Positions 1-11,021 of a stretch of DNA of 64,000 nt are shown here, in pieces; position 1 is the stretch's first letter, and the number at the start of each line of letters is the position of its first letter. The notes beneath the pieces are model-generated. The model had not been told where the DNA came from, ran no database searches, and saw only the letters and a program-made list of their open reading frames with translations. The position numbers and the translations under genes are program-made. Where the stretch lies: positions 62,001-126,000 of the forward strand of contig NZ_JADX01000010.1 in assembly GCF_000518605.1 (NCBI RefSeq), in the 5' to 3' direction. Source of the DNA: Shewanella fidelis ATCC BAA-318. Lineage in GTDB: Bacteria > Pseudomonadota > Gammaproteobacteria > Enterobacterales > Shewanellaceae.

Positions 1-1129
<1,129 letters not shown>

Positions 1130-1141
1130 CTAAATCCGCAC

Positions 1142-1393
1142 TTACATATTAAAGACTTTTTCACGCTTCCATTGAGTTGGCGTGAATGCATTAATCGTAA
1201 TTGCGTGTAGCTCACCACTAGTAATGTGAGCCATTAATGGGCCGTAAATAGTCTGTTGTTGCTTGACTCGTCCCATACCGTCAAAGCATTCACCTACTGC
1301 AACAATTTTATAGTGTGTCCCTTCTTGGGTCACTTTAACTTCCTCTAAAGAAAGCGCATCTAAAAGGATTGTTTCAATTTCTTTGCATTCCAT
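1142..1393 (-). CDS. ibaG: BolA-family protein IbaG
   Basis: Small BolA/IbaG-type protein (83 aa) that, in this family, partners monothiol glutaredoxins in Fe-S handling and acid-stress response. The protein MECKEIETILLDALSLEEV... carries the BolA-type core GECFDGMGRVKQQQ and the loop YGPLM..ITSGELHAI close to E. coli YrbA. A longer frame starts at 1435, but that overlaps mlaB; I chose 1393 because AAGGTG sits just upstream and the length then matches the family. It lies between mlaB (14 nt gap) and murA, the conserved enterobacterial order. Confidence 0.92.
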   Translation of the reverse strand: MECKEIETILLDALSLEEVKVTQEGTHYKIVAVGECFDGMGRVKQQQTIYGPLMAHITSGELHAITINAFTPTQWKREKVFNM

Positions 1394-1406
1394 GGAACTA
1401 TTCACC

Positions 1407-1700
1407 TTACTTAGCTTCTTCAATAAAGAAGTCATTTAAATCATATAATGTAATAAATTTCTTAAGCTGCTCTGAAGGCGAGACTAACTTAAGGCTAATA
1501 CCTTTCGCGGCAAAAATACTGACTAGCTCAAGTAAAAATGCCACGCCAGCACTGTCACAATATTCAATTTCAGCCAACTGCAAAGCAGCTGTTTCTGGCG
1601 CTAAAATACTGCTGCGGTCATTCCATAAACTGCGCACTGTTTGTTGATCTAATAGACCTGAAACAATACAAACTGGTCCTTGTTGTTTAAATTCAGCCAC
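1407..1700 (-). CDS. mlaB: MlaB, STAS-domain subunit of the phospholipid ABC transporter
   Basis: STAS-domain protein (97 aa) that binds the MlaF ATPase on the cytoplasmic side and stabilises the MlaFEDB complex, which moves phospholipids between outer and inner membranes. The sequence has the STAS pattern: an N-terminal beta strand (GPVCIVSGLLDQQTV), then LAEIEYCDSAGVAFLLEL, where the D-S-A/S-G motif typical of STAS domains is visible around residues 49-52. Five bases separate it from the mlaC stop, so the two are co-transcribed. Weak overall conservation is normal for MlaB; context makes the call secure. Confidence 0.9.
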   Translation of the reverse strand: MAEFKQQGPVCIVSGLLDQQTVRSLWNDRSSILAPETAALQLAEIEYCDSAGVAFLLELVSIFAAKGISLKLVSPSEQLKKFITLYDLNDFFIEEAK

Positions 1701-1705
1701 AAGCT

Positions 1706-2356
1706 TTACTTCTTAGTCGCTTGCACATCAATATGTTTTTCGGTGCGCTCATTAAGCATATCAATCACCGACTCAATACCTTGTTGACGCACAAGGTTAG
1801 TAATTTCAGATTGCTTTGAGGATAACAAACTCACACCTTCAGCAACCAAATCAAATGCTTTCCAGCTACCGTCTTTTAATCGACGCGCCTTAAACTGCAA
1901 TTTAATCGGTGGACGTCCCTGCTCAACAACTTGCACGTATACGTTAGCAAACTTCTCCCCAGAAAAGTCTTGTGCTTTACCGTACTCAACTTTTTGATCG
2001 GTATATTCAGTAAAAGCCTGAGCATAGGTTGAGATCAAATAGCCTTTAAACGCTTCAACAAAGCGGTTTCGCTGATCTTTGCTAGTATCTCTCAGGTACT
2101 GACCTAATACTTTATAAGATGCATACTTATAATCGATGTAAGGCATTAGCTCTTCAGCGACAATCACTTTCAAATGATCTGGGTTGTCAGCAATCAATTG
2201 TTTATCTTGCTCAAAACGTGCAAAAGTCTTGTTGGCAACTTGCTCTACTAATGTATAAGGATTGCTTTGATCAATCTCAACCTCAGCAGCCTGCGCTCCA
2301 ATGCTCAACAGTGCAATCATGGCTAATACTGCTTGACGATACAAACCTTTAAACAT
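1706..2356 (-). CDS. mlaC: MlaC, periplasmic phospholipid carrier
   Basis: Soluble periplasmic lipid carrier (216 aa) that shuttles phospholipids between the OmpC-MlaA complex and the inner-membrane MlaFEDB transporter. An N-terminal signal peptide is clear (MFKGLYRQAVLAMIALLSIGAQA, cleavage expected after AQA). The mature protein matches the MlaC/Ttg2D fold: VEQVANKTFARFEQDK, YIDYKYASYKVLGQYLRD, and a C-terminal lipid-pocket region with LKFQ/ARRLKDGSWKAFDLVAEGVSLL. It lies in the mlaFEDCB order. Confidence 0.95.
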   Translation of the reverse strand: MFKGLYRQAVLAMIALLSIGAQAAEVEIDQSNPYTLVEQVANKTFARFEQDKQLIADNPDHLKVIVAEELMPYIDYKYASYKVLGQYLRDTSKDQRNRFVEAFKGYLISTYAQAFTEYTDQKVEYGKAQDFSGEKFANVYVQVVEQGRPPIKLQFKARRLKDGSWKAFDLVAEGVSLLSSKQSEITNLVRQQGIESVIDMLNERTEKHIDVQATKK

Positions 2357-2388
2357 ACTTAAATCCTCTACTGCTCATCCTGAAAAGG

Positions 2389-2859
2389 TTAATCCTTTGA
2401 ACCCATGCTATATAAAAACTGTCCAATCAACTCCTCTAGAACGAGTGCTGAATGAGTGTCTTCAATGCTATCGCCATCAACTAATAATTCGACATCATCA
2501 TCCATAAAGCCAGGCGTTAACCCTAAAAACTGCTCACCTAACAAACCTGACGTCAAAATCGATAACGTGCTTGTTTCTGGAAAATAGTGATAACGCTTAT
2601 CCATCGCGATACTCACAACCGGCTCTAGCTTCTCTGGATCAAGGTTAATGGCACTCACGCGGCCAACAACAACCCCCCCCACTTTCACTGGCGAGCGCAC
2701 TTTTAAGCCGCCAATGTTACTAAATTTAGCATGTAGGGTATAACTGCTATCGCCGCTTTTTACCTCGACATTAGCAACGTTAAATACCAAAACCAAAAAC
2801 GCTGCGAGGCCAGACAATAAAAATAGACCTACTAAAATCTCAATCTTCCTTGTCAACAT
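2389..2859 (-). CDS. mlaD: MlaD, MCE-domain subunit of the phospholipid transporter
   Basis: Inner-membrane anchored MCE protein (156 aa) that forms the hexameric periplasmic ring of MlaFEDB. It shows one N-terminal transmembrane helix (about residues 8-27, ILVGLFLLSGLAAFLVLVFNV) followed by a single MCE domain: YTLHAKFSNIGGLKVRSPVKVGGVVVGRV and LTSGLLGEQFLGLTPG. Length is close to E. coli MlaD but the C-terminal tail is short. It sits 32 nt upstream of mlaC and 72 nt downstream of mlaE. Confidence 0.95.
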   Translation of the reverse strand: MLTRKIEILVGLFLLSGLAAFLVLVFNVANVEVKSGDSSYTLHAKFSNIGGLKVRSPVKVGGVVVGRVSAINLDPEKLEPVVSIAMDKRYHYFPETSTLSILTSGLLGEQFLGLTPGFMDDDVELLVDGDSIEDTHSALVLEELIGQFLYSMGSKD

Positions 2860-2931
2860 AACGCATTTACCACTCTATTCAATAAATCTAAACAATAATT
2901 AACCACGAACTCTTCCCTGTAACTCGATAAA

Positions 2932-3717
2932 TTACTGGCCAAACATCATCGCTGTAAGTAGGAAGTCTAAGGCCAATACGGCAAGACTCGATTGCACTAC
3001 AGTTTGCGTTGTTGCGCGGCTAATTCCCTCTGGATTAGGGGTCACATGATAGCCCCGGTATAACGCAATCCATGTTACAACGATCGCGAACAGCAAGCTC
3101 TTGATCATGCAGTTCACTATATCCTGACGCCACTCAACTGAGGCTTGTAAAATCGACCAAAAGCTACCGCTATCAATACCTTTCCATTCAACACCAACAA
3201 GGTGGCCGCCATAAATGCCTACGGCAGTAAACATCAAAGCAAGTAAAGGTAAGCTAATTACGCCAGCCCAAAATCTTGGTGCAACGATCTGTCTAAGTGG
3301 ATCAATGGCCATCATTTCAAGGCTCGAAAGCTGCTCGGTACTTTTCATGAGTCCTAGCTCTGCGGTCAGTGCCGAGCCAGCACGCCCCGCAAAGAGGAGC
3401 GCGGTGACAACAGGCCCAAGTTCACGCAGTAAACTCAACGCCACCATAGGCCCAAGACTTTCTTCAGTGCCAAAGCCTACAAGGATATTATAGCCCTGCA
3501 ACGCCAGCACCATACCAATAAACAGGCCTGAGACAATGATAATCACCATCGACTGTACACCAATGACATACAACTGCTTAATAAGCAGCGGCGTACCTTT
3601 ACGCAGGCGTGGTCTATGAGCTATAGCTCCCCATAGCATTAAACCCGCTTTTCCTAAGCCTACAACTAAATCAATTGCACTGCGCCCAAGGCGAGCAACC
3701 GCATCAATCAAGCTCAC
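2932..3717 (-). CDS. mlaE: MlaE, permease subunit of the phospholipid transporter
   Basis: Integral membrane permease (261 aa from the GTG at 3717) of the MlaFEDB complex. The conserved MlaE signature is present: [21 protein letters not shown], then [25 protein letters not shown], and five or so hydrophobic helices. A longer frame runs to 3786 but has no good ribosome site; GTG at 3717 is preceded by GAAGGAAC and gives the E. coli length. It overlaps the end of mlaF by 14 nt, suggesting translational coupling. Confidence 0.94.
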   Translation of the reverse strand: MSLIDAVARLGRSAIDLVVGLGKAGLMLWGAIAHRPRLRKGTPLLIKQLYVIGVQSMVIIIVSGLFIGMVLALQGYNILVGFGTEESLGPMVALSLLRELGPVVTALLFAGRAGSALTAELGLMKSTEQLSSLEMMAIDPLRQIVAPRFWAGVISLPLLALMFTAVGIYGGHLVGVEWKGIDSGSFWSILQASVEWRQDIVNCMIKSLLFAIVVTWIALYRGYHVTPNPEGISRATTQTVVQSSLAVLALDFLLTAMMFGQ

Positions 3718-4516
3718 TGAGAAGTTCCTTCTTATAATCTTGCGCCGGATAGTGAAACGGTACCGGACCATCAGGCTCACCGCCAATAAATTGCTTCAGC
3801 TGCGGGTTAGCAGCTAATCGCAGCTCTTCAGGTGTGCCATGAGCAATAATGCGTTTATCTGCAAGTACATAAACATAATCTGCAATTCCTAGCACCTCAG
3901 CCACATCGTGCGATACCACCACAGAAGTCAGATTTAGTGCATCTGAAAGCTCACGAATAAGCTTTACCAGTACCCCCATCGAAATGGGATCTTGCCCTGC
4001 GAATGGCTCATCGTAGAGGATCATTTCAGGCTCTAATGCAATTGCTCGTGCCAATGCCGCACGGCGTTGCATACCACCCGATAGCTCAGTTGGCATTAAC
4101 TGAGCAGCCCCTCTTAAACCGACAGCTTCTAGCTTCATCAGCACAATTTTGCGAATAATCTCTTCAGGTAAACCAGAGTGTTCTCGCAGTGCAAAGGCAA
4201 CATTATCAAACACATTCATATCGGTAAAAAGTGCGCCACTTTGAAACAGCATACTCATACGCTTACGCAGCGCAAAAAGCTCACTACGACCACACTTATG
4301 TACATCGATACCGTCAAATAACACAGTGCCGCTGTCGGGAGTGAGCTGACCACCAATCAATTTTAAAAGCGTGGTTTTACCGATACCACTCGGGCCCATG
4401 ATAGCGGTCACTTTGCCTTGCGGGATCGACAGGCTCACATCTTCATAAATGACGCGTTCACCGCGGCTAAAGGCCATATTCTGGATTTCAACCAATGTTT
4501 TCGAGGTCAGTGTCAT
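3704..4516 (-). CDS. mlaF: MlaF, ATPase subunit of the phospholipid transporter
   Basis: ABC ATPase (270 aa from ATG 4516) powering MlaFEDB. Walker A is GPSGIGKTT, the signature motif is [14 protein letters not shown], and Walker B is [13 protein letters not shown]; the H-loop follows at VVVSHD. The C-terminal extension ending in [16 protein letters not shown] is the MlaF-specific tail that contacts the partner subunit. In-frame starts also exist farther upstream (to 4555); I prefer 4516 because AGGGTG lies 7-8 nt upstream. It is the first gene of the operon, divergent from yrbG; the 178 nt between them must hold both promoters. Confidence 0.94.
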   Translation of the reverse strand: MTLTSKTLVEIQNMAFSRGERVIYEDVSLSIPQGKVTAIMGPSGIGKTTLLKLIGGQLTPDSGTVLFDGIDVHKCGRSELFALRKRMSMLFQSGALFTDMNVFDNVAFALREHSGLPEEIIRKIVLMKLEAVGLRGAAQLMPTELSGGMQRRAALARAIALEPEMILYDEPFAGQDPISMGVLVKLIRELSDALNLTSVVVSHDVAEVLGIADYVYVLADKRIIAHGTPEELRLAANPQLKQFIGGEPDGPVPFHYPAQDYKKELLSELD

Positions 4517-4694
4517 GCAAGCACCCTGCATTTGATATCTAGTGGAAACATCCATTTTCCGTACCGGAAAGGGAGAAATTGTACGTAATTGACCTTATAG
4601 GTACAACCAAATACAGACTATCTTGCCGCAATACTTTCATTTTTCTTCAATTACGGCGAAAATACCTCGTTATACCCACAAATACTAAGAATCG

Positions 4695-5654
4695 ATGTTA
4701 TTTAATATTTTTTTGTTAGTCGCCGGATTAGGTGCGCTAGTTTGGAGTGCTGATAAGTTTGTATACGGCGCTGCCGCTTTTGCTCGCAACCTTGGCTTAC
4801 CGCCAATGTTAATCGGTCTAACGATTGTTGCTATGGGCAGCTCAGCTCCGGAAATGTTTGTTGCAGCAACAGCATCGCTAGAGGGCATGACTGATACTGC
4901 AATTGGTAACGTGCTTGGCTCTAACATTGCGAATATTACCTTGATCCTTGGTGTGACCGCCCTTCTTGGAGCGATTTCAGTTAGCTCACAAACTCTGAAG
5001 CGCGAAATTCCAATGATGTTAGTGGCAACATTAATCGTCGGTTACTTTCTCTATGACGGCTTTTTAACCCGCGTCGAAGGCATTAGTTTACTGGTGCTAT
5101 TTATCGGTTTAATGGGCTATCTGATTTGGCACGGTTTTCACAATAAAAATACTGATGCGTTAGCTGAAGAAGCTGCTGAAGAAATTCCTGCCGATGTCCC
5201 CACTGCTAAAGCCATTTTTTGGTTGGTTGTGGGCATGGTATTATTACCCTTATCTGCAGACTGGATGGTACAAGGTGCCGTTGGCATCGCGAAAGCCTAT
5301 CATCTGTCAGACTTAGTTATTGGCTTAACGATTATTGCAGTGGGCACCAGCCTACCAGAACTTGCCGCTTGTGTGGCTGGCGTCTTAAAAAAGGAAGACG
5401 ATCTTGCTATCGGTAACATTGTTGGTTCAAACTTATTCAATATTCTAGCTGTACTTGCCATTCCAGGGATCATTGCTCCCGGCGCAGTCGATGCTGCTGC
5501 GAGTACACGAGACTTTTATATGGTGCTTGCCACAAGCAGTGCGTTGGCAGTACTGATCTTATTGTCAGGACGCGCCAAGCAGCTAAAGCCTTGGCATGGC
5601 GTAGTATTACTTATTACATTTATTGCATATCAAGCAATCTTGTTTCTGTCTTAA
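4695..5654 (+). CDS. yrbG: YrbG-type calcium/sodium:proton antiporter
   Basis: CaCA-superfamily cation antiporter (319 aa) of the inner membrane. The two inverted alpha-repeat signatures are visible: GLTIVAMGSSAPEMFVAA near residue 40 and GLTIIAVGTSLPELAACV near residue 205, each followed by IGNVLGSNIANI / IGNIVGSNLFNI. About ten hydrophobic helices are seen. It stands upstream of kdsD as in E. coli; the exact cation is not shown by the sequence. Confidence 0.92.
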   Translation: MLFNIFLLVAGLGALVWSADKFVYGAAAFARNLGLPPMLIGLTIVAMGSSAPEMFVAATASLEGMTDTAIGNVLGSNIANITLILGVTALLGAISVSSQTLKREIPMMLVATLIVGYFLYDGFLTRVEGISLLVLFIGLMGYLIWHGFHNKNTDALAEEAAEEIPADVPTAKAIFWLVVGMVLLPLSADWMVQGAVGIAKAYHLSDLVIGLTIIAVGTSLPELAACVAGVLKKEDDLAIGNIVGSNLFNILAVLAIPGIIAPGAVDAAASTRDFYMVLATSSALAVLILLSGRAKQLKPWHGVVLLITFIAYQAILFLS

Positions 5655-5695
5655 GCCAAAACAAGATGCCACGCAGTTTAACGAGAGACCTAGAA

Positions 5696-6673
5696 ATGGT
5701 AGATGAAAATCAACTACGCCAGTGGGGCACTAAAGTTATCGACATCGAAAAACAAGCGCTCGATAATCTGTATCAGTACGTCGACTCTTCAGCATTTGCT
5801 CAAGCTTGCCAGTTAATCTTGCAATGCACTGGTAAAGTGATTGTCATGGGCATGGGTAAATCCGGCCATATTGGTAATAAGATCTCAGCCACATTAGCGA
5901 GCACGGGCACACCAGCGTTTTTTGTTCATCCAGGCGAAGCTAGCCACGGTGATTTAGGCGTGCTTAGCGAAAATGACATCGTACTGGCAATCTCAAACTC
6001 TGGTGAAGCGAGTGAAATTCTGACCCTTATCCCCGTGATAAAACGCATGGGGTTGCCTATGATTTCAGTTACAGGGAAACCTGAATCAAGCATGGCAAAA
6101 CTGGCGCAACTGCACCTTTGCATTGAAGTACCTGAAGAAGCCTGCCCACTAGGGTTAGCACCAACCTCAAGCACCACAGCAACACTGGTAATGGGTGATG
6201 CCTTAGCCGTTGCACTGCTGCAGGCGCGCGGCTTTACTCAAGATGATTTTGCTCTGTCTCATCCGGGTGGCAGCTTAGGTAGAAAGTTACTGCTAAAAGT
6301 CAGTGATGTGATGCATAAAGACGATGGATTACCAAGCGTTAGAGATAATATTTGTATTACCGAAGCACTTTATGAGATCTCTAAAAAAGGCTTAGGCATG
6401 ACGGCAGTTGTCGATGATACTAACACCTTGGTCGGTATTTTCACCGACGGCGATTTACGCCGCGTTATCGATGCTGATGTCAATCTAAGAACGACTTCCA
6501 TCGCGGATGTCATGACCAAAGGTTGCGTCACGATTACCGAGAATATTCTAGCCGCCGAAGCATTAAAAGTGATGGATACTAAAAGTATCAATGGCTTAAT
6601 AGTGATTAATCAACAACAACAGCCTGTGGGCGCATTAAATATGCTCGATATGGTTAAAGCAGGAGTCATCTAA
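5696..6673 (+). CDS. kdsD: D-arabinose 5-phosphate isomerase
   Basis: Converts ribulose 5-phosphate to arabinose 5-phosphate, the precursor of KDO in lipopolysaccharide. The N-terminal SIS domain carries GKVIVMGMGKSGHIGNKISATLAS (phospho-sugar site) and PGEASHGDLG; two CBS domains follow from about residue 205, ending in LVGIFTDGDLRR and PVGALNMLDMVKAGVI. The start at 5696 (325 aa) has GAGAGACC just upstream and matches family length; an ATG at 5666 and an even longer frame overlapping yrbG are less likely. The next gene, kdsC, begins 2 nt after the stop. Confidence 0.94.
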   Translation: MVDENQLRQWGTKVIDIEKQALDNLYQYVDSSAFAQACQLILQCTGKVIVMGMGKSGHIGNKISATLASTGTPAFFVHPGEASHGDLGVLSENDIVLAISNSGEASEILTLIPVIKRMGLPMISVTGKPESSMAKLAQLHLCIEVPEEACPLGLAPTSSTTATLVMGDALAVALLQARGFTQDDFALSHPGGSLGRKLLLKVSDVMHKDDGLPSVRDNICITEALYEISKKGLGMTAVVDDTNTLVGIFTDGDLRRVIDADVNLRTTSIADVMTKGCVTITENILAAEALKVMDTKSINGLIVINQQQQPVGALNMLDMVKAGVI

Positions 6674-6675
6674 AT

Positions 6676-7227
6676 ATGTCGCATCAAGGATTTTACGGCC
6701 CGATAAGTGCTGACGTATGGCAAGCAGCAAGCAAGATTAAATTGCTAATCTGTGACGTTGACGGCGTGTTTTCTGACGGACTTGTATACATGAGCAATAG
6801 TGGCGAAGAGCTTAAAACATTCCATACCCGTGACGGCTATGGTGTGCGCTCAGTGCTATCTGCTGACATACAAGTTGCCATTATTACTGGCCGTAAATCG
6901 CAAATTGTTGAGGACAGATTTACTGCACTGGGTGTAACCCATATTTACCAAGGCGTAGATAACAAATTGGTTCCATATCAGCAACTGCTGTCACTTTACA
7001 ATGTTAGCCCTGAAGAAGTGGCCTACATTGGTGACGACATGGTCGATTTACCTGTAATGCAAAAGGTAGGTTTATCAGTATGCGTGGCTGACGGTCATCC
7101 ATATGTAAAACAACACGCCAAAATGACAACACACATAAAGGGCGGTCACGGCGCATTACGAGAGCTAACCGACTTATTGCTTCTCAGCCAAAATAAGTTT
7201 GAATCAGCCCACGGGATGAGCATATGA
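6676..7227 (+). CDS. kdsC: 3-deoxy-D-manno-octulosonate 8-phosphate phosphatase
   Basis: HAD-family phosphatase (183 aa) that makes free KDO from KDO 8-phosphate. HAD motif I is CDVDGVFSDG, with the nucleophile Asp27 and acid/base Asp29; motif II is IITGRKS; motif IV is YIGDDMVDLP. As in other KdsC proteins there is no large cap domain, consistent with the tetrameric C0 type. The stop codon overlaps the lptC start (ATGA), so it is translated as one unit with the LPS-transport genes. Confidence 0.95.
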   Translation: MSHQGFYGPISADVWQAASKIKLLICDVDGVFSDGLVYMSNSGEELKTFHTRDGYGVRSVLSADIQVAIITGRKSQIVEDRFTALGVTHIYQGVDNKLVPYQQLLSLYNVSPEEVAYIGDDMVDLPVMQKVGLSVCVADGHPYVKQHAKMTTHIKGGHGALRELTDLLLLSQNKFESAHGMSI

Positions 7228-7781
7228 ACCGGGTTACGCTAGCGATAATCCTATTTTTTGGCACAGCTTTGATTCTTTACTGGCAGGTGCAATCAAAAAA
7301 GAGTGAACAAGCGCTAGATATCGACGTAAGTCAACGTCCCGACTACATCATCGATGACTTACGTAGTGTTGAATATAACGAGCAAGGCTTAGTCAATAGC
7401 GAAGTAACCGCTAAGCACATGGAGCACTTCGATAGTGCCAGCATGACCTACTTTACCGAGCCTGTTTATCTTATTTACCCAGATGACGGTCAAGCCCAGT
7501 GGCAACTAAAAAGCGCAAAAGGTAGCCATAATAAAATAACCGGTAAGGTAACATTAGAAAACGATGTTATTATCGACTCTATTAGCCCTGAAGAACCAAT
7601 ACAGACGGTCAGTACGCAGTATCTAGAGCTCGATTTAAATACCATGATCATGACCTCTGATGACACCATTCATGTCACGGGGAACGAATTTGTCATTCAA
7701 GGTGTTGGCTTATATGCCGACCTGAATGCCCAAAGTGTAAAGCTTATCAGCCAAGTTGAAGGTACTTACGAAGCTAAATAA
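7224..7781 (+). CDS. lptC: LptC, inner-membrane LPS export protein
   Basis: Bitopic inner-membrane protein (185 aa) that receives LPS from LptB2FG and hands it to LptA. One N-terminal transmembrane segment (about residues 5-22, TLAIILFFGTALILYWQV) is followed by a beta-jellyroll periplasmic domain with YNEQGLVNSEVTAKHMEHF and GKVTLENDVII. Its start overlaps kdsC by 4 nt. Sequence conservation in this family is low, but size, topology and gene order are all as expected. Confidence 0.92.
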   Translation: MNRVTLAIILFFGTALILYWQVQSKKSEQALDIDVSQRPDYIIDDLRSVEYNEQGLVNSEVTAKHMEHFDSASMTYFTEPVYLIYPDDGQAQWQLKSAKGSHNKITGKVTLENDVIIDSISPEEPIQTVSTQYLELDLNTMIMTSDDTIHVTGNEFVIQGVGLYADLNAQSVKLISQVEGTYEAK

Positions 7782-7845
7782 TACGCTTTATATTGCACAT
7801 ATTGATACCGCAGCTACTAACGTATTAGCTGAGTAGAAGGACACT

Positions 7846-8379
7846 ATGAAATACAACCAAACCATTTTAGCCGGTCTATTTTGCCTGTTAAGTTTTAATA
7901 CCATTGCTAAGGTTAATGACCTAGAGCAAGAGGTTAAAATCGCCGCCGCCAGCCAAGAAGCTGACATCAAGAATAACCAGGTGATTTTCTTTGGCCCTGT
8001 TGAAGTTACTCAAGGCTCAATTAAGATGAATGCTGATGAGCTACGGGTATTTTCTAAAGCCGATAAAAGCGGTAAAACCCTTGTGGCAACAGGTAAGCCT
8101 GCAACCTACACCCAAACCATGGACGATGGCCGCCCAGCAACAGCCAGCGCCAAAGAGATCCGCTACGAGCTTGCCACCCGCACACTGACTTTAGTGGGTG
8201 ATGCCACGCTTGAGCAAGATGGTAGCCAAGTCACCGGTAACCGCATTCGTTATAACATTAGCAAGCAACAACTGATTGCCGAAAGTACTGGCCAAGGCGA
8301 CGATAGAGTTATCACGATTATTCAACCTGAAACCTATCAAGAAGATAAACCTGAAACGCCTAGCAAACAGGAACAATAA
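7846..8379 (+). CDS. lptA: LptA, periplasmic LPS bridge protein
   Basis: Periplasmic protein (177 aa) whose oligomers form the bridge carrying LPS to the outer membrane. A signal peptide is clear ([23 protein letters not shown]). The mature part has the OstA-like pattern [28 protein letters not shown] and later [19 protein letters not shown]. The C-terminal tail is rich in Q, E, K and P. AAGGAC lies upstream of the start, and the stop overlaps lptB in TAATG. Confidence 0.94.
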   Translation: MKYNQTILAGLFCLLSFNTIAKVNDLEQEVKIAAASQEADIKNNQVIFFGPVEVTQGSIKMNADELRVFSKADKSGKTLVATGKPATYTQTMDDGRPATASAKEIRYELATRTLTLVGDATLEQDGSQVTGNRIRYNISKQQLIAESTGQGDDRVITIIQPETYQEDKPETPSKQEQ

Positions 8380-9110
8380 TGAGCCAAATTACTTTAAAAG
8401 CGAGCAACCTGGCCAAGAGCTATAAAAACCGTGCCGTGGTACAGGATGTTAGCTTAACCGTAAAAACCGGACAGATTGTTGGTTTGCTCGGCCCTAATGG
8501 TGCAGGCAAAACCACAACCTTTTACATGGTGGTTGGTCTAGTCCAAAGCGATAAAGGTAAGATCTTCATCGATAATGATGATTTAACTTTAGATCCAATG
8601 CATTTGCGCGCCAGAAAAGGCATTGGTTACTTGCCACAAGAAGCCAGTATCTTCAGAAAGCTATCTGTTCGCGACAACATTATGGCGGTATTGCAAACAC
8701 GCAGTGATATCAATGATGAGCAACGTGAAGAGCAACTTGAACACCTGTTAGAAGAGTTCCATATCACCCATATTCGAGATAGCCAAGGTATGGCGCTATC
8801 CGGTGGTGAGCGACGTCGTGTTGAAATCGCCAGAGCGTTAGCAGCTAACCCTAAGTTCATCTTGTTAGATGAGCCATTTGCCGGTGTTGACCCTATTTCA
8901 GTTATCGATATTAAGAAAATTATTGAACAACTAAAAGGCCGTGGTTTAGGGGTGTTAATCACCGACCACAACGTACGTGAAACCTTAGATGTATGTGAAC
9001 ATGCTTACATCGTTAGTCACGGAAACCTCATCGCAGAAGGCACGCCAGCAGAGATCTTAGACAACCAGCAAGTTCGAGCAGTGTACTTAGGTGAACAATT
9101 CAGGCTATAG
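8379..9110 (+). CDS. lptB: LptB, LPS export ATPase
   Basis: ABC ATPase (243 aa) that powers LptB2FGC. Walker A is [13 protein letters not shown], the Q-loop region is [15 protein letters not shown], the signature is [15 protein letters not shown], and Walker B is [13 protein letters not shown], with the switch histidine in [10 protein letters not shown]. These are near-identical to other LptB proteins. The start overlaps the lptA stop by one base. The 136 nt that follow, before rpoN, hold no gene. Confidence 0.97.
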   Translation: MSQITLKASNLAKSYKNRAVVQDVSLTVKTGQIVGLLGPNGAGKTTTFYMVVGLVQSDKGKIFIDNDDLTLDPMHLRARKGIGYLPQEASIFRKLSVRDNIMAVLQTRSDINDEQREEQLEHLLEEFHITHIRDSQGMALSGGERRRVEIARALAANPKFILLDEPFAGVDPISVIDIKKIIEQLKGRGLGVLITDHNVRETLDVCEHAYIVSHGNLIAEGTPAEILDNQQVRAVYLGEQFRL

Positions 9111-9246
9111 TTAATTCACAGTTTCAAACCTTATAACTTAATAGCAATTACAATTTAGAATAAAATCAAACTATTAAGTTTTTAAGCTTTATTAGCTAGA
9201 TCAGCCAGCTTTAACGTTTAACTACAGTGTAGGGAATAGCGGTACG

Positions 9247-10701
9247 ATGAAAGCGTCACTCCAGCTCAAAATGGGTCAACAGCTCACTATGACTCCCCAA
9301 TTGCAACAGGCAATTCGCTTGTTACAATTGTCTTCTTTAGAGCTGCAACAAGAGATCCAACAAGCATTAGAATCGAATCCGTTATTGGAACTAGATGAAG
9401 AGCAATCTGATGGCGATTTAGAGCAATCTGACGATCCGTCCAGCAATGACATCAATACCAATCAAGATAGTGCTAGCGTCGAGACCTCTGATGCGTTAAC
9501 CCAAGACTCCATGCCTGATGATCTACCGATGGATACCACTTGGGATGAGGTGTATACCGTTTCTTCCAACTCCAGCTCAGGTGTTAGCCGCGAAGATGAT
9601 ATGCCGTTTCAAGGCGAGACTAGCGAAGGCTTATATGAACATCTTGAGTGGCAAAAAAACCTCACGCCATTTTCAGATAACGATCTCGCCATTGCTACCG
9701 CTATTATCGACGCCATTGATGAACGCGGTTATCTCACTCAAAGCTGTGAAGATATCCTAGAGGCAATGGGCGATCCTGATACAGAGTTAGACGAAGTTGA
9801 AGCCGTACTTAAACGCATCCAGCACTTCGATCCTATCGGGGTGGCAGCACGCAATCTCAGCGAGTGTTTATTAATCCAACTCGCTCAATATGCAGCAGAT
9901 ACACCGCATATCGATAATGCCAAGCTGTTAATTAAAGACTATTTAGATCTTATTGCCGGCCGTGATTTTAGGCAGTTAATGCGTAAAACTAAGCTTAAAG
10001 AAGACGAGTTACGTGAGGCGATCAGCTTAATCCAGACTCTGAACCCGAGACCGGGACTTGCGATTGCTCGTAGCAAAGATGAATACGTCATTCCTGATGT
10101 GTCGGTTAGCAAGAAAAAGGGCCGTTGGGTTGTTGAGTTAAACCCTGATTACATGCCTAAAATCAATGTAAATCAGCACTATGCATCAATGGCTCGCACA
10201 ACAAACCAAGCTGATGGTCAATTTATTCGTGGTCACTTACAAGAAGCTAAATGGTTTATTAAAAGTTTAGAAAGCCGCAACGAAACCTTACTCAAAGTCG
10301 CCAACTGTATTGTCAAATTCCAACAGGGATTTTTTGAGTACGGGGAAGAGGCGATGAAACCTATGGTACTTAATGACATTGCCGAAGCCGTTGAGATGCA
10401 TGAATCTACGATTTCGCGAGTCACGACCCAAAAATATATGCATACCCCACGGGGCATTTTCGAACTTAAATACTTCTTCTCTAGCCATGTCGGAACCGAT
10501 GATGGCGGAGAGTGTTCATCAACAGCGATTAGGGCCTTTATTAAAAAGCTCGTTGCTGCTGAAAACCAAAAGAAACCATTAAGCGACAGCAAAATGGCGC
10601 AGCTTTTGGCTGAACAAGGGATTAAAGTTGCTAGACGTACGATCGCTAAATATCGAGAAGCGATGCTGATCCCTCCCTCAAACCAACGCAAGAGTTTATA
10701 A
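9247..10701 (+). CDS. rpoN: RNA polymerase sigma-54 factor
   Basis: Sigma factor (484 aa) for -24/-12 promoters, needing AAA+ activators. The N-terminal region I is glutamine/leucine rich ([32 protein letters not shown]), the acidic region II covers about residues 50-120, the core-binding domain and HTH follow ([14 protein letters not shown]), and the RpoN box [10 protein letters not shown] is at the C-terminus. It is the usual neighbour of lptB and hpf. Its local targets may include the -24/-12-like site at 16205. Confidence 0.98.
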   Translation: MKASLQLKMGQQLTMTPQLQQAIRLLQLSSLELQQEIQQALESNPLLELDEEQSDGDLEQSDDPSSNDINTNQDSASVETSDALTQDSMPDDLPMDTTWDEVYTVSSNSSSGVSREDDMPFQGETSEGLYEHLEWQKNLTPFSDNDLAIATAIIDAIDERGYLTQSCEDILEAMGDPDTELDEVEAVLKRIQHFDPIGVAARNLSECLLIQLAQYAADTPHIDNAKLLIKDYLDLIAGRDFRQLMRKTKLKEDELREAISLIQTLNPRPGLAIARSKDEYVIPDVSVSKKKGRWVVELNPDYMPKINVNQHYASMARTTNQADGQFIRGHLQEAKWFIKSLESRNETLLKVANCIVKFQQGFFEYGEEAMKPMVLNDIAEAVEMHESTISRVTTQKYMHTPRGIFELKYFFSSHVGTDDGGECSSTAIRAFIKKLVAAENQKKPLSDSKMAQLLAEQGIKVARRTIAKYREAMLIPPSNQRKSL

Positions 10702-10731
10702 CTCAATAAAAAGCATTTGGAGGATCGATAT

Positions 10732-11019
10732 ATGCAAATCAACCTAACAGGACATCACATTGAAATTACCGCTTCATTACGTGGCTATGTAGAAGAGAAA
10801 TTCACAAAGCTTGAACGGCATTTCGATCAGATCAATAATGTGCACGTTATTTTGAATGTGCAGAAAATGCAGCAAACTGCCGAAGCGAAAATTCACCTAA
10901 AAAAAGGCGAAGTATTTGCCGCCTCGGAACATGCGGATATGTATGCCGCAATCGACTCCCTGATCGACAAACTTGATCGTCAGGTAATTAAACACAAAGA
11001 GAAGCTAACTAAACACTAA
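10732..11019 (+). CDS. hpf: Ribosome hibernation promoting factor (short form)
   Basis: Short HPF/YfiA-type protein (95 aa) that binds the 30S decoding centre and promotes 100S ribosome dimers in stationary phase. The family core is present: MQINLTGHHIEITASLRGYVEEKFTKLERHF and KIHLKKGEVFAASEHADMYAAIDSLIDKLDRQ. A slightly longer frame starts at 10717, but GGAGG at 10720-10724 places the start at 10732. Two nucleotides separate its stop from ptsN. Confidence 0.95.
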   Translation: MQINLTGHHIEITASLRGYVEEKFTKLERHFDQINNVHVILNVQKMQQTAEAKIHLKKGEVFAASEHADMYAAIDSLIDKLDRQVIKHKEKLTKH

Positions 11020-11021
11020 CG